The notes beneath the pieces are model-generated. The model worked only from the letters and a program-made list of their open reading frames with translations. It was not told the DNA's origin and did not search any database. This document shows positions 9,459 to 20,788 of a stretch of 64,000 nt of DNA, one piece after another. The DNA is taken from assembly GCA_038207585.1 (NCBI GenBank), contig JBBQZP010000023.1, forward strand, positions 9,653 through 73,652. Direction: 5' to 3'. Source of the DNA: JBBQZP01 sp038207585 (GTDB lineage: Bacteria; Pseudomonadota; Alphaproteobacteria; Rhodobacterales; Rhodobacteraceae). Both the position numbers and the translations under genes were made by a program. How positions within the stretch are numbered: position 1 is the first letter of the stretch; each line of letters starts with the position of its first letter.

Positions 9459-9990
9459 ACTTCTTGCCTTGTTCAAGAAATTCCCGGAGAGGGGCATCTT
9501 GCCGCTTTTGGAGTATCACGATGCCATTGTGCGCAACGAAAGCGAACTGACCGTTGCTGAACGCGAGCCGATTGTAGCCTGTGTGTCATAATTCAACGGC
9601 TCCCTTTATCGCTTTTCGGCGCATCACGTTCACGCCAAGGCATGGAGCATGCTGGCTGAGGTGTTCGGAAAAGTGCAGGTTGATCTTGATCATCCCGGCG
9701 GTCCCGAGCGAATGCGCCCGGTGTTGGCCTATGTGCGCCGACTGACCGTCGATCCAGCGGCGGTGGGCATTGCCAATGCGCAAGCTGTCTATGACGTGAG
9801 GTTCTTCGAAGAGGGGCTGTTTGACATCATCTCAATGACTTCGCTTTGCTATTTCATGAACCGCATCCTTGAAGGGGCCGGGATCAAGAAACAGATGCGC
9901 GTCATGGAAATGACTCACGAGATGCGCCGCAACTATCGCTACACGCATCTGTGGAGAACCATCTCCAAAGGTCAGACGCCGCTTGGCTGA
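9427..9990 (+). pseudogene. AhpD-like peroxidase-family (carboxymuconolactone decarboxylase fold) remnant
   Basis: The start MSHFPSIQNLELLALFKKFP and the phrase LLEYHDAIVRNESELTVAERE are typical of small AhpD-like proteins. A TAA at 9589-9591 ends the frame. The stretch after it, which should contain the redox CxxC(x3)H centre, reads FNGSLYRFSAHHVHA: both cysteines are gone while the histidines remain. The rest continues in frame to 9990. The missing cysteines and the stop mark it as a pseudogene. Its 3' end overlaps the TetR gene tail by 19 bases. Confidence 0.6.
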
Positions 9991-10589
9991 CCAAAGACCT
10001 GCGCGGCTGCGGCAGCGACCGGTTGCAGGTTTGCTGTCGTGGCCCCGGAACGCGCCCGCAACATCAGTCCGCGCGCGACGGACGCCAGCAACACGGCCAG
10101 TACCTCGGGCGGCGTCGGCATGGCGTCTTGCGACATGCGCAGGCGTACAGCAATCTGATGCTCCAGCGCGGCATACCGGCTGTCGAGTTCAGCGCGGAAT
10201 ATCGGGTTTGCCCCTGCCGCATCCGACAACACGCAGGAAATCAGGCATCCGGGTGTGGTGGCATCCTGCGTGGCGAGAACGACCGCATGATCGAAAAAAT
10301 CCGCCAGATCCTGCGCCAGCGTGCCTTTGGGACCAAGGGCAGCAGCCAATGGCACCAAGCGCGTTTTCGCATAGTGGTCGATCGCCGCCAGAAATAGCCG
10401 CTCTTTGCCACCAAAGGCGCTGTAAAGCGTAGCGCGCGGCATCTGCATCGTCTTGCACAATTGATCAACCGATGCGGCCACATAGCCCACGGCCCAGAAA
10501 AGGCGGGTGGCGGCCTGAATGGCATCGACCGCTTCAAACCCCCTTGGCCGCCCACGAATGCGCGGTTCCGTTAGCCCAAATTCTGGCAT
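9972..10589 (-). CDS. TetR/AcrR family transcriptional regulator
   Basis: This 205-residue repressor-like protein has an N-terminal helix-turn-helix. It reads DAIQAATRLFWAVGYVAASV, then QLCKTMQMPRATLYSAFGGK, the classic TetR pattern with LYSAFGGKE at the recognition helix. The C-terminal ligand domain is variable, and the inducer is unknown. The start at 10589 is chosen because AAAGAAG precedes it; an in-frame ATG at 10613 has no ribosome site. It diverges from the AhpD-like gene at 10687, with a 14-bp imperfect palindrome between them, so it probably represses that gene and itself. It appears intact although its neighbours are decayed. Confidence 0.85.
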   Translation of the reverse strand: MPEFGLTEPRIRGRPRGFEAVDAIQAATRLFWAVGYVAASVDQLCKTMQMPRATLYSAFGGKERLFLAAIDHYAKTRLVPLAAALGPKGTLAQDLADFFDHAVVLATQDATTPGCLISCVLSDAAGANPIFRAELDSRYAALEHQIAVRLRMSQDAMPTPPEVLAVLLASVARGLMLRARSGATTANLQPVAAAAAQVFGQPSGV

Positions 10590-10654
10590 TACATCACTTC
10601 TTTTTGAAACCATCGTTCCGAAAATGGGTGGCGCCGAGCCACGAGTCAATTTAT

Positions 10655-10668
10655 AGAACAATCATTCT
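10655..10668. promoter_or_regulatory. Candidate TetR operator
   Basis: AGAACAATCATTCT is an imperfect palindrome (AGAA/TTCT arms with a partly symmetric core) in the 97-base gap between the divergent TetR and AhpD-like genes. It overlaps an AT-rich promoter-like stretch. The size and symmetry suit TetR binding. This is inference from position and symmetry. Confidence 0.45.
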
Positions 10669-10686
10669 TTTATTTATTAGACTGAC

Positions 10687-11240
10687 GTGACGAGAACTCC
10701 AATCCTGAAGATGGTGCCCGAAACAATCGAAACGGCCACGGGCGAGGTCAAGGCCGCACTGGAGGCCACCAAGGCGAAGCTGGGATTTGTGCCGAACATG
10801 TATGGCTACATTGGCAAGCTGTCCGGGGTTCTGATGGGATATCTGTCCGCCTATGACAGCTTTCGCAAGACGGCGGGCTTTGAGCCTGCGGAACAGGAAG
10901 TGGTGTTCCTGACCATCAGCCGCACCAATGGCTGCACATATTGCATGCCGCCCATTCGATGATCGCCGACAAGATGTCGGGCGTCGCCCCGGATGTGCTG
11001 CAAGCCCTTCGGGAGGGTCGGATTTTGCCCGATGGCAAGCTGCAATCACTTTCCGCCTTTGCTCAACTGATGGTCGAAGCCCGCGGCAATCCGACCAAAG
11101 CGACACTCGATGCTTTCCTTGCAGCAGGATACGGCGAGCAACAGGTTCTGGGGATCATCCTTGCAATAATGCGCATGGCCTTCTCGAACTATGTCAATCA
11201 CTTGGCATGCACGCCGATTGATCCGGCCTTCGCCCCCTAA
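10687..11240 (+). pseudogene. AhpD-like carboxymuconolactone decarboxylase family gene with a 1-base frameshift
   Basis: From a GTG at 10687 the frame encodes TETATGEVKAALEATKAKLG, GFVPNMYGYIGKLSG and ISRTNGCTYCM, then fails at 10962. The adjacent frame continues with HAAHSMIADKMSGVAPDVLQ and on to 11240. Restoring one base after 10947 would give the family motif GCTYCMAAHS, so a single-base deletion sits exactly after the CxxC redox centre. Both cysteines and the histidine are otherwise preserved. The lesion may be very recent, or an error in the sequence. The gene diverges from the TetR regulator that probably controls it. Confidence 0.7.
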
Positions 11241-11517
11241 AGCATGCATTGACGTATTTCCCGCAGGGCCTGTCCCGACGGATTGCACGACGCCCCGGCG
11301 CCAAGAAGCAAGCCACCGCCGCCAAGCAACGCTGGAACGGGCCGCGCCCTGATTCAAGGCAGGCGCGGCGAACCCCACCCCCTGCGCCGATACTGACGCC
11401 GTCCACCGCCGAGGCTTGCCCTTGGGTTCAGGTGATGATCACCCGTGCTTCACCATGACACTGAATGGCACCCTTATTGTAATGTTTCAGACCATTTGAA
11501 CGTGATATTCGCAGAGG

Positions 11518-14031
11518 ATGGACATCGTTCTGGTCACGGCGGTCATTGCATCTCTTTTTCTGGTCATCGGCGCGGCAGAGCCGCTCGCCGCACGTCTGCG
11601 CTTGCCTTACAGTGTGATCCTGGCGGTTCTGGGCATTCTGATCGGAGCAGGTGCCGCATTTTTCCTGCGCACAAACCTGACAGATGCCCTTAATCCGGTG
11701 GCCGAGGCGATCCTTGGCTTGCCGATCCGGTCGAACGTTTTCATGTATGTTTTTCTGCCGACACTGCTGTTTCAGGCAACGCTGGGGATGAACCTGCGCC
11801 GGATGCTGGACGACTGGGTGCCCATTCTGGTTCTTGCGGTGGTTGCGGTGGTGGTGGCGACGCTGAGTGTCGGTTTGGCTTTGGCATGGGCCAGCGCCTT
11901 GCCTCTGGCCGCCTGCCTGCTGATCGGAGCGATCGTATCGACGACCGACCCGTCGGCGGTGGTTTCGATCTTCCGGTCGATTTCGGCCCCAAGACGGCTT
12001 GCCCGGATCATCGAGGGCGAAAGCCTGCTGAATGATGCCGCCGCCATTGCCCTGTTCGGCCTGTTCATGGGCTTCGTGATGCTGGGCACACCGGACCCGA
12101 AACTGGGCGAGGCGCTGGCCCGATTTCCGGTGTTGATCGGAGGCGGCGCAGTGACGGGATGGCTGGCTGCGCGCATTGCGGTCTGGATCATGGCGCTGTT
12201 CGGTCGCCATGAGCTTGCCCTGATATCGGTCTCGGTCGCGTTGCCCTACCTTGCCTACATCGGGGCGGAACAGATGGTCGGGGCGTCGGGCGTGATCGCC
12301 GTCGTGGCCGCCGGTCTCACCCTTAACCTGACCGGGCCCGGGCGTTTGCCACCGCAGGCTTGGGCCAATTTGCGCGATGTCTGGAACCTGCTGGCACATT
12401 GGTCGGGTGCGCTGATTTTCATTCTTGCCGCCCTTCTGATCCCCCGGCTGCTTGAGGATGTCAGGTTCAGTGATTTCGCGCTGATCGCGGTGGTCATTCT
12501 TGCCGCAATCGGCGCGCGTGCGATTGTCCTTTACGGGTTGCTGCCGTTGCTGACGCTGCTGCGCATCTCGCCTGCGGTGGAACGTCCGTACCGGACCGCA
12601 ATCCTGTGGGGCGGATTGCGCGGGGCCGTGACGCTTGCCCTTGCCCTTGCCGTTACCGAAAGCTTTCGCGTACCGGTCGAGGTCAAGCGTCTGGTCGGTA
12701 TTCTGGCCACCGGATTCACATTGTTCACGCTGCTTGTTCAGGGCACGACACTTCGACCGGTCATCGGGTGGCTGGGCCTTGACCGACTGTCGCCCATAGA
12801 CGAGGCGATGTCGCGCCAGGTCGTCGCGGTAGCACTTCAGACCGTGCGCGAGGATGTGGCCCACACAACCGACGCCTACAACCTGACCCACGACATCGTG
12901 CGGTCAGAGGCCAAGATTTTCGGCGAGCGGCTGGACGCGGCGATCACGGCCGCCGAGGACAGCGCCGAAATCCTTGACCGCGACCGGGTCACGCTGGGTC
13001 TGATCGCGCTGGCGGGGTTCGAGCGCGACACTATCCTCGCACGGGTGCGGGAGCGGACGATCTCGGCCAGGATGGCGGACAAGATCCTCTCCGACGCGGA
13101 CCAGTTGATCGAAGGGGCGCGCTCGGCCGGGCGCAGCGGGTATCAGCGTGCCGCCCGCCTGTCCGTTGCCTATGGGCGGGCGTTCCGGGCCGCAGTCGTG
13201 CTTCACAGCAGATTGCGCATATCTGCGCCTCTGGTGCGCATGACCGCCGACCGGTTCGAGCGACTGCTGTCGCAGCAACTGATCCTGCGGGATCTTGACA
13301 CCTTCATTGACGGGCGCATCCGGCGGATTCACGGGCGGCGTGTCGCGGATCTTTTGCACGAGTTGCTGGCGCGGCGGATCGAATCTGTGGGAACCGCACT
13401 GGAGGGGCTGCGCCTGCAATACCCCGGCTACGCCGAAGAACTGGAGCGCCGGTTCATCCGCCGCACGGCCCTGCGACTGGAAGAGCGGGAATACACCGCC
13501 ATCCGCGAGGATGGTTTGATCGGTGCCGAAGTCTACACGACCCTGATGCAGAACCTTTCGACCCGCCGCCGTTCGGTCGAAGCACGTCCGCGCCTTGATA
13601 TTGCTGTGCAGCGGATCGACCTTGTCCGGCAGTTCCCGCTGTTTGCAGACCTCGACGATCTTGCGTTGAAGCAACTGGGGCGGGTGCTGAAGACGCTCTA
13701 CGTCGATGCGGGCCGGGTCATCCTGAGCAAGGACAGCCAGGCGAAAAGCGTTTTCTTCATTGCGTCCGGGGCGGTCGAACTGGGAAGTGCGAACCAGACA
13801 TGGCGTCTGGGCCGGGGCGAGATGTTTGGCCAGATGGCTATCCTGATGCGCAAGGCGCGCAGGGTAGAGGTTCAGGCCATCGCCCCCTCGACCCTTCTGG
13901 TGCTGGACGAAACGCGGTTCCGATCCCTTTTGGGGCGCAGTTCGGCGCTGCGCGACGCGGTTCGGACCAGCGCAGAGAAACGGGGCATAGATTCCCGAAC
14001 GCTGGTGATCGACGGCACGCGCGATGCTTGA
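11518..14031 (+). CDS. Na+/H+ antiporter (CPA1/NhaP type) with C-terminal cyclic-nucleotide-binding domain
   Basis: This 837-residue protein has an N-terminal sodium/proton exchanger domain of about 12 membrane spans, residues 1 to about 420. The CPA1 landmarks STTDPSAVVSIF and EGESLLNDAAAIALFG are present. A 280-residue helical cytoplasmic region follows, then a cNMP-binding/Crp-like fold from about 705 to 815 (FPLFADLDDLALKQLG, then LGRGEMFGQMAIL). This layout resembles bacterial and sperm-type NHE proteins in which a nucleotide regulates exchange; regulation here is inference. AGAGG lies directly against the ATG, an unusually short spacing, so the true start might be slightly downstream. 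It is convergent with the MerR gene. Confidence 0.9.
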   Translation: MDIVLVTAVIASLFLVIGAAEPLAARLRLPYSVILAVLGILIGAGAAFFLRTNLTDALNPVAEAILGLPIRSNVFMYVFLPTLLFQATLGMNLRRMLDDWVPILVLAVVAVVVATLSVGLALAWASALPLAACLLIGAIVSTTDPSAVVSIFRSISAPRRLARIIEGESLLNDAAAIALFGLFMGFVMLGTPDPKLGEALARFPVLIGGGAVTGWLAARIAVWIMALFGRHELALISVSVALPYLAYIGAEQMVGASGVIAVVAAGLTLNLTGPGRLPPQAWANLRDVWNLLAHWSGALIFILAALLIPRLLEDVRFSDFALIAVVILAAIGARAIVLYGLLPLLTLLRISPAVERPYRTAILWGGLRGAVTLALALAVTESFRVPVEVKRLVGILATGFTLFTLLVQGTTLRPVIGWLGLDRLSPIDEAMSRQVVAVALQTVREDVAHTTDAYNLTHDIVRSEAKIFGERLDAAITAAEDSAEILDRDRVTLGLIALAGFERDTILARVRERTISARMADKILSDADQLIEGARSAGRSGYQRAARLSVAYGRAFRAAVVLHSRLRISAPLVRMTADRFERLLSQQLILRDLDTFIDGRIRRIHGRRVADLLHELLARRIESVGTALEGLRLQYPGYAEELERRFIRRTALRLEEREYTAIREDGLIGAEVYTTLMQNLSTRRRSVEARPRLDIAVQRIDLVRQFPLFADLDDLALKQLGRVLKTLYVDAGRVILSKDSQAKSVFFIASGAVELGSANQTWRLGRGEMFGQMAILMRKARRVEVQAIAPSTLLVLDETRFRSLLGRSSALRDAVRTSAEKRGIDSRTLVIDGTRDA

Positions 14032-14211
14032 CGGTGAATATCCGCTATTTGTTGGGGAATTTTACTTTTCCGTCTGACCGGGTTTTCAGCCCTTCTTTAT
14101 TGAACACAGCGGCGACGCTTGCACGCTCGGTCGTCAGTGCAAGGGCGCATGGCATCATTCGGTTTCATTGCAGGCCGTCGCCACAAGTTTCCCTCAGGTT
14201 TGCGCCCGGTG

Positions 14212-14643
14212 TCATGGGGTGTTCACAATATGATGGTCATCGGCGCACAGCATGTGATTGCTCAGCACCTCGATCACCCGGCAGTCCGAAATCTTCCCGC
14301 AGGCGCATTGGTCAAGCATCCGCTCCAGCTCTGCCTCCAGCGCACGCAGGCGGGTGATGCGGGCACGGGTGGCGGCAAGCTGGGCATTGGCGATCATATC
14401 GACGGCGGCGCAAGACTGATCCGGCCGGTCCGACAGGCTCAGCAGATCGCGAATGGCTTCAAGCGGAAAACCCAACTCCCGCGCGTGTCGGATGAAAGCA
14501 AGCCGGTCGAGGGCGGCCTTGGGATATAATCGCTGGTTACCAGCACTACGATCCGGGTGCGGCAGCAGGCCGATCTGTTCGTAATATCGGATGGTCGGCA
14601 CCTTGACCCCCGCCGATGCGCCAAGTTTTCCGATGGTCAGCAT
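14212..14643 (-). CDS. MerR-family heavy-metal-responsive regulator (CadR/PbrR/ZntR-like)
   Basis: This 143-residue dimeric activator has an N-terminal winged helix (LTIGKLGASAGVKVPTIRYY, then EQIGLLPHPDRSAGNQRLY), a long dimerisation helix, and a metal site built from a cysteine near DQSC plus CACG....DC near the C terminus. This resembles Zn/Cd/Pb sensors rather than mercury or copper sensors. The tail CADDHHIV is histidine-rich and may add ligands. The start at 14643 is set by the conserved LTIGKL beginning. It diverges from the P-type ATPase across a MerR-type promoter and presumably activates it when metal is bound. Confidence 0.9.
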   Translation of the reverse strand: MLTIGKLGASAGVKVPTIRYYEQIGLLPHPDRSAGNQRLYPKAALDRLAFIRHARELGFPLEAIRDLLSLSDRPDQSCAAVDMIANAQLAATRARITRLRALEAELERMLDQCACGKISDCRVIEVLSNHMLCADDHHIVNTP

Positions 14644-14653
14644 GAGAAGCCTC

Positions 14654-14684
14654 TTGAAGCTATAGTCACTAGAGACATTAAGGT
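14654..14684 (+). promoter_or_regulatory. MerR-type promoter/operator of the metal ATPase
   Basis: A -35 element TTGAAG (14654-14659) and a -10-like TAAGGT (14679-14684) are separated by 19 bases, the overlong spacer typical of MerR-controlled promoters. The spacer holds the dyad CTATAGTCACTAGAG, close to known CadR/PbrR operators. The ATPase ATG is 44 bases downstream of the -10. Confidence 0.75.
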
Positions 14685-14727
14685 ATCGAATCAATCCGGT
14701 CCAGACCCGGCAGAAAATGAGGCAAGC

Positions 14728-17007
<2,280 letters not shown>

Positions 17008-17291
17008 TCAGGGCCGGGTTGAATGCGAACTGGCGGGCTGGGCACGGCGGGCGCAAACCGACGCAAATTGGTCAGCCCGGATGGCTCGATAGGCGCTGAT
17101 CCGACTCCGGAGCAGGTTGGGCCCTTGGCCGGGTGCAGTACCCATACCTCTGGCGCTTACTACATCGTGACTCCGCCGGTGAACGGCGGTAGCATTTTCA
17201 CTACAGGTTGCAGCAACCAGTGGTGATCCACCACGCAGATGCTGCGGCCGATACAGCCGACCATTCGGCCAATACGTCAAAGGAATGCGCC

Positions 17292-18317
17292 ATGGATGCC
17301 CTTGTGATCGAGAAAATGGGATGCAATTCCCTGCATGGCGTGCCCGAACCCATACCCGGGCCAGGACAGGTTTTGCTGGACATCCGCCACATCGGTTTGT
17401 GTGGATCGGACCTTGCAACCTTCACCGGGCAGAACCCGCTGATCAGCTTTCCGCGCATTCCGGGGCACGAAATTGGCGCGGTGATCCTGACAGTCGGGCC
17501 TGATGTTCCGGCCCGTTTCGCACCGGGCTGCCGCGTCATCGTAACGCCCTATACCGCCTGCGGCACCTGTTCCTCCTGCCGCAAAGGCAAGACCAACGCC
17601 TGCCGGTTCAACCGCACGCTGGGGGTACAGCAGGATGGTGGACTTTGCGAACGCATCGTCATCGGCCATGAAAAGCTGATCCTGAACAACACCCTCGCCC
17701 CCCATCATCTGGCCCTGGTCGAGCCCTTGTCGGTTGGCTTTCACGCCGTCGCCCGCGGCCGCATCACCGCCGCCGACCGCGTTGTGGTGCTGGGCTGCGG
17801 CATGATCGGCATGGGCGCCATCGCCGGTTCGGTAACGCTCGGGGCCGAGGTGATTGCTGTCGATTTTGGCACCAAGGCACAATTCGCCCTTGGGTTTGGC
17901 GCCCGCCACGCCATCGACGCCGCGACCGAGGATGTGCTTTCCCGGATCAACGCCCTGACAGATGGTGAAGGTGCAGATGTCGTAATCGAGGCGGTGGGTC
18001 TGCCCGAAACCTTTACCCGCGCCATTGATGCCGCCGGCTATGGCGGAAGGGTCGTCTATGTTGGTTACTCGAAAATGCCCGTGACTTATGACACAAAATT
18101 TTTCAACCTCAAGGAACTCGATATCATGGGGTCCCGCAACGCCCTGCCCGAGGATTTTGCCGCCGTTGTGCGCTATCTGGAAAGCCGTGGTCTCGCCAAC
18201 GACAGCCTGATCAGCCGGATCATCCCCTTTACCGAGGCTGCCACTGCCCTGCCCTATTGGGTGGAAAACCGGGCCAACACGCTCAAGATCATCATCGAAC
18301 GCCAGCCCCGGGATTGA
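17292..18317 (+). CDS. Zinc-dependent medium-chain alcohol (polyol/sugar-acid) dehydrogenase
   Basis: This 341-residue cytoplasmic oxidoreductase has the catalytic zinc site GLCGSDLATF, GHEIG and the structural zinc cysteines in CGTCSSCRKGKTNAC. The nucleotide fold is VVVLGCGMIGMGAIAGSV. It resembles sorbitol/L-idonate/threonine dehydrogenase-type enzymes, and the exact substrate is not evident. The ATG at 17292 has AAAGGA 8 bases upstream. It is followed after 2 bases by uxaB, so both form an operon, which suggests oxidation of a sugar acid or polyol feeding a hexuronate-type pathway. Confidence 0.85.
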   Translation: MDALVIEKMGCNSLHGVPEPIPGPGQVLLDIRHIGLCGSDLATFTGQNPLISFPRIPGHEIGAVILTVGPDVPARFAPGCRVIVTPYTACGTCSSCRKGKTNACRFNRTLGVQQDGGLCERIVIGHEKLILNNTLAPHHLALVEPLSVGFHAVARGRITAADRVVVLGCGMIGMGAIAGSVTLGAEVIAVDFGTKAQFALGFGARHAIDAATEDVLSRINALTDGEGADVVIEAVGLPETFTRAIDAAGYGGRVVYVGYSKMPVTYDTKFFNLKELDIMGSRNALPEDFAAVVRYLESRGLANDSLISRIIPFTEAATALPYWVENRANTLKIIIERQPRD

Positions 18318-18319
18318 CT

Positions 18320-19783
18320 ATGAACCTTGCCCGGATATCGGCCAGGCAGTTGAATGGGCGCACCCGGCCAAAGGCGCGGATTCTGCAATTCGGCGGCGGC
18401 AACTTTCTACGCGGCTTTCTGGATTGGAAGATCGACCACCTGAATGAGGCCACCGGTAGCGATTGGGGTATCATCATCCTACGGTCCATCGGGTCAACTC
18501 ATGGGTCGGCCCTGAATGCGCAGGACGGGCTTTACACCGTTGTCTCACGCGGGCTCGACGGCCAAGGGCAGGTGCGGTCCGAAGCCCGCATCGTGGCCTC
18601 GGTTCTGGGCGAGTTGTCGTGTGCTGTCGAGTGGGATCAGGTGCTGGCCCTGTCGCGTGATCCAGCGGTACAGATCGTCGCATCAAACACCACTGAGGCG
18701 GGGATTGTCTATGAACCCGGCACGGTTCCCCAGGATGCGCCGCCCGTAAGTTTTCCCGCCAAGGTCACGCGGCTTTTGCTGGAACGGTGGCGCGCGCTCG
18801 GTCACCTGCGCGGTCAGGGATGGCAGTTTCTGCCCTGCGAACTGACCGACAATGCCGGCGATACGCTGCGCAGCATTGTCCTGCGCCACGCTACCGAATG
18901 GGAGGTAGAAGCAGGCTTTGCCGAATGGGTGGCCGACGAGAATGTGTTCTACAACACCCTGGTTGACCGCATCGTCACTGGCCACCCCGGCCAAGACGCC
19001 GCGGCAATCGAGGACAAACTGGGCTACCACGACCCCTGCCTGACGATGGCCGAACTGTATCACCTGCTGGTCATCGAAGCGCCGAAAGGTCGCCCGCGCC
19101 CCAAACTGCGGCTGGCCGACCATGACGTCGGAACAATTGAGGTGCACGATGCTGCCCCTTACCGTCTGCGCAAAGTGGCAATCCTGAATGGTGCGCACAC
19201 CGCCCTGTGCCCGTTGGCCCTGCTGTCCGGTGTGGTGACGGTGGGCGAGGCGATGCGCGACCCCGACCTGTCAGCCTTGCTGCGGCAGGTTCTGGACCGC
19301 GAGATCAAACCCTTCGTCCCGCTGCCCCCCGCCGATCTGGATGGATTTGCGGATGATGTGCTGCGCCGCTTTGCCAACCCCTACCTGCAGCACCGCTGGT
19401 ATGACATCAGCCTGAACGGCCTGTCGAAATTCCGCGACCGCAATCTGGACCGGATGTTGGCCTATACTGAGCGCGCAGGAACGCCGCCGCCGATATTGTC
19501 GCTGTCGCTGGCCGCTTGGCTGGCGTTTTACGTCGGGCGGCATGGCGGCGCGGACCAGTTGCCACCGCGCGACGGTCCAGAAACGCTGGCCCTGGTGGCA
19601 GCTTTGCCAATGGATGCGCCCGCCGTAACCCTGATCGGGACCTTTCTCTCCGAGACCGCATTTTGGCACAGATCGGTGGCATTGCCAGCCTTGGTGTCCG
19701 CCGTGGCACGCGACTTTGCCTTTCTGACCCAAGCCAAAGTCACACCAACCACCCTGACGGCCCGGATTGCGGCCACGACCTGA
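18320..19783 (+). CDS. uxaB: Tagaturonate reductase / altronate oxidoreductase (UxaB)
   Basis: This 487-residue enzyme of the mannitol dehydrogenase superfamily interconverts D-tagaturonate and D-altronate with NADH, a step of galacturonate breakdown. It follows E. coli UxaB closely in layout: ILQFGGGNFLRGFLDWKID, NTTEAGI, PCELTDNAGDTLR, VDRIVTGHPG, KVAILNGAHTAL and ISLNGLSKFRDR. The catalytic Lys and the Asn/His environment of KVAILNGAH are intact. The gene starts 2 bases after the dehydrogenase stop. No uronate isomerase (uxaC) or altronate dehydratase (uxaA) is in the window, so part of the pathway must lie elsewhere or differ. Confidence 0.85.
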   Translation: MNLARISARQLNGRTRPKARILQFGGGNFLRGFLDWKIDHLNEATGSDWGIIILRSIGSTHGSALNAQDGLYTVVSRGLDGQGQVRSEARIVASVLGELSCAVEWDQVLALSRDPAVQIVASNTTEAGIVYEPGTVPQDAPPVSFPAKVTRLLLERWRALGHLRGQGWQFLPCELTDNAGDTLRSIVLRHATEWEVEAGFAEWVADENVFYNTLVDRIVTGHPGQDAAAIEDKLGYHDPCLTMAELYHLLVIEAPKGRPRPKLRLADHDVGTIEVHDAAPYRLRKVAILNGAHTALCPLALLSGVVTVGEAMRDPDLSALLRQVLDREIKPFVPLPPADLDGFADDVLRRFANPYLQHRWYDISLNGLSKFRDRNLDRMLAYTERAGTPPPILSLSLAAWLAFYVGRHGGADQLPPRDGPETLALVAALPMDAPAVTLIGTFLSETAFWHRSVALPALVSAVARDFAFLTQAKVTPTTLTARIAATT

Positions 19784-19790
19784 CGAGGGT

Positions 19791-20765
19791 TCACCCCTCA
19801 TACCATACCTTGCGCGGGTCGTCGGCGCTGCGCTGGTAGGTCCATGCGGCCTCGACCAACCTGGCCAGATCATAGGTGGGCCGCCAGCCAAGGTCGAACT
19901 TGGCACGGGCGTTGCTTAGCCAGTTGCTGACAAATTCGCTGCGGATGCGGACCGAGGGCAAGCTGCGGGTCCGCAGCAGCAAGGCGGCCAGTTCACCATA
20001 ATCCACAGGCTCATCCATGCTGATGTTGTACAGCTTTTGCCGTGCGTTTGCGGCGGTCAGGGCCAGAAGGATGGCCGATACCAGATCATCGACATGGACA
20101 AAATTGCGCTTGATCGGTCTGCCCTCGGCATCGGTCAACAGCGGTACTGCCCCCTGTCGCAGCGCCTGCGCTGCCACCTCGGGGGGGACCATGGTTTTCC
20201 AGTCCGGCCCCCCGAAAAGGTCATCGCCGAATGACAGTGTGTGACGGAAATCGTCCTTCTCCATGATCCAGGGCGCACGCAGACAGCACCAGTCCAGCCC
20301 GTATTGCACCCCGAATTGCTGCACCATCACCTCTTCCAGCACCTTGGACAGCGCATAGCAGCCCGGATAGGCCATATGCGGCGCGGCTTCGGTGATGGGG
20401 GCTGTGTGCTGATGCACAAAATGGCCAATCCCGGCGTCGCCGCCGATCAGGATGAACCGCTGGGCATCCGGGCTTTGCCGGAACTCTTCCAACAGCCAGA
20501 ACAGTCCCTTGACCGCCACATCCATCGCGTCATCCAGGGTTTCCTTGACTGTGGCCAGATGAACGACATGCGTCGCCCCCTCCACAGCAGCCCGACACAC
20601 CGCGCGGTCAGACAGCGATCCGCGCAAGACCCGCAAACTGGCTGTCTCGGGCAACATGCGGTTGTGGCACAGCGCCGTGATCCCCGCCTCTGGCATTAAC
20701 CGTGCCAAAGCGTCAATCAGGACCCGGCCCACCTTGCCCGTCGCACCCGTTACCAGAATCTGCAT
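19791..20765 (-). CDS. NAD-dependent epimerase/dehydratase family protein
   Basis: This 324-residue extended short-chain dehydrogenase has the cofactor motif TGATGKVG at the N terminus, HLATVKETLDDA (the strand-4 region) and YALSKVLEE (YxxxK catalytic pair). The sugar-nucleotide epimerase-like C terminus ends WRPTYDLARLVEAAWTYQR. It could be a uronate dehydrogenase-like or sugar-lactone enzyme given its uxaB and LacI neighbours; that is inference. The ATG at 20765 has AAGGGGA 5 bases upstream. It follows the LacI gene by 23 bases in a leftward operon and is convergent with uxaB. Confidence 0.75.
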   Translation of the reverse strand: MQILVTGATGKVGRVLIDALARLMPEAGITALCHNRMLPETASLRVLRGSLSDRAVCRAAVEGATHVVHLATVKETLDDAMDVAVKGLFWLLEEFRQSPDAQRFILIGGDAGIGHFVHQHTAPITEAAPHMAYPGCYALSKVLEEVMVQQFGVQYGLDWCCLRAPWIMEKDDFRHTLSFGDDLFGGPDWKTMVPPEVAAQALRQGAVPLLTDAEGRPIKRNFVHVDDLVSAILLALTAANARQKLYNISMDEPVDYGELAALLLRTRSLPSVRIRSEFVSNWLSNARAKFDLGWRPTYDLARLVEAAWTYQRSADDPRKVWYEG

Positions 20766-20788
20766 CGTTTCCCCTTTGCAAACCGCCC

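Noticed and set aside
11428..12891. Long minus-strand frame opposite the antiporter
   Set aside because: Gln/Arg/His-rich shadow translation with no motifs; the plus-strand antiporter is certain.
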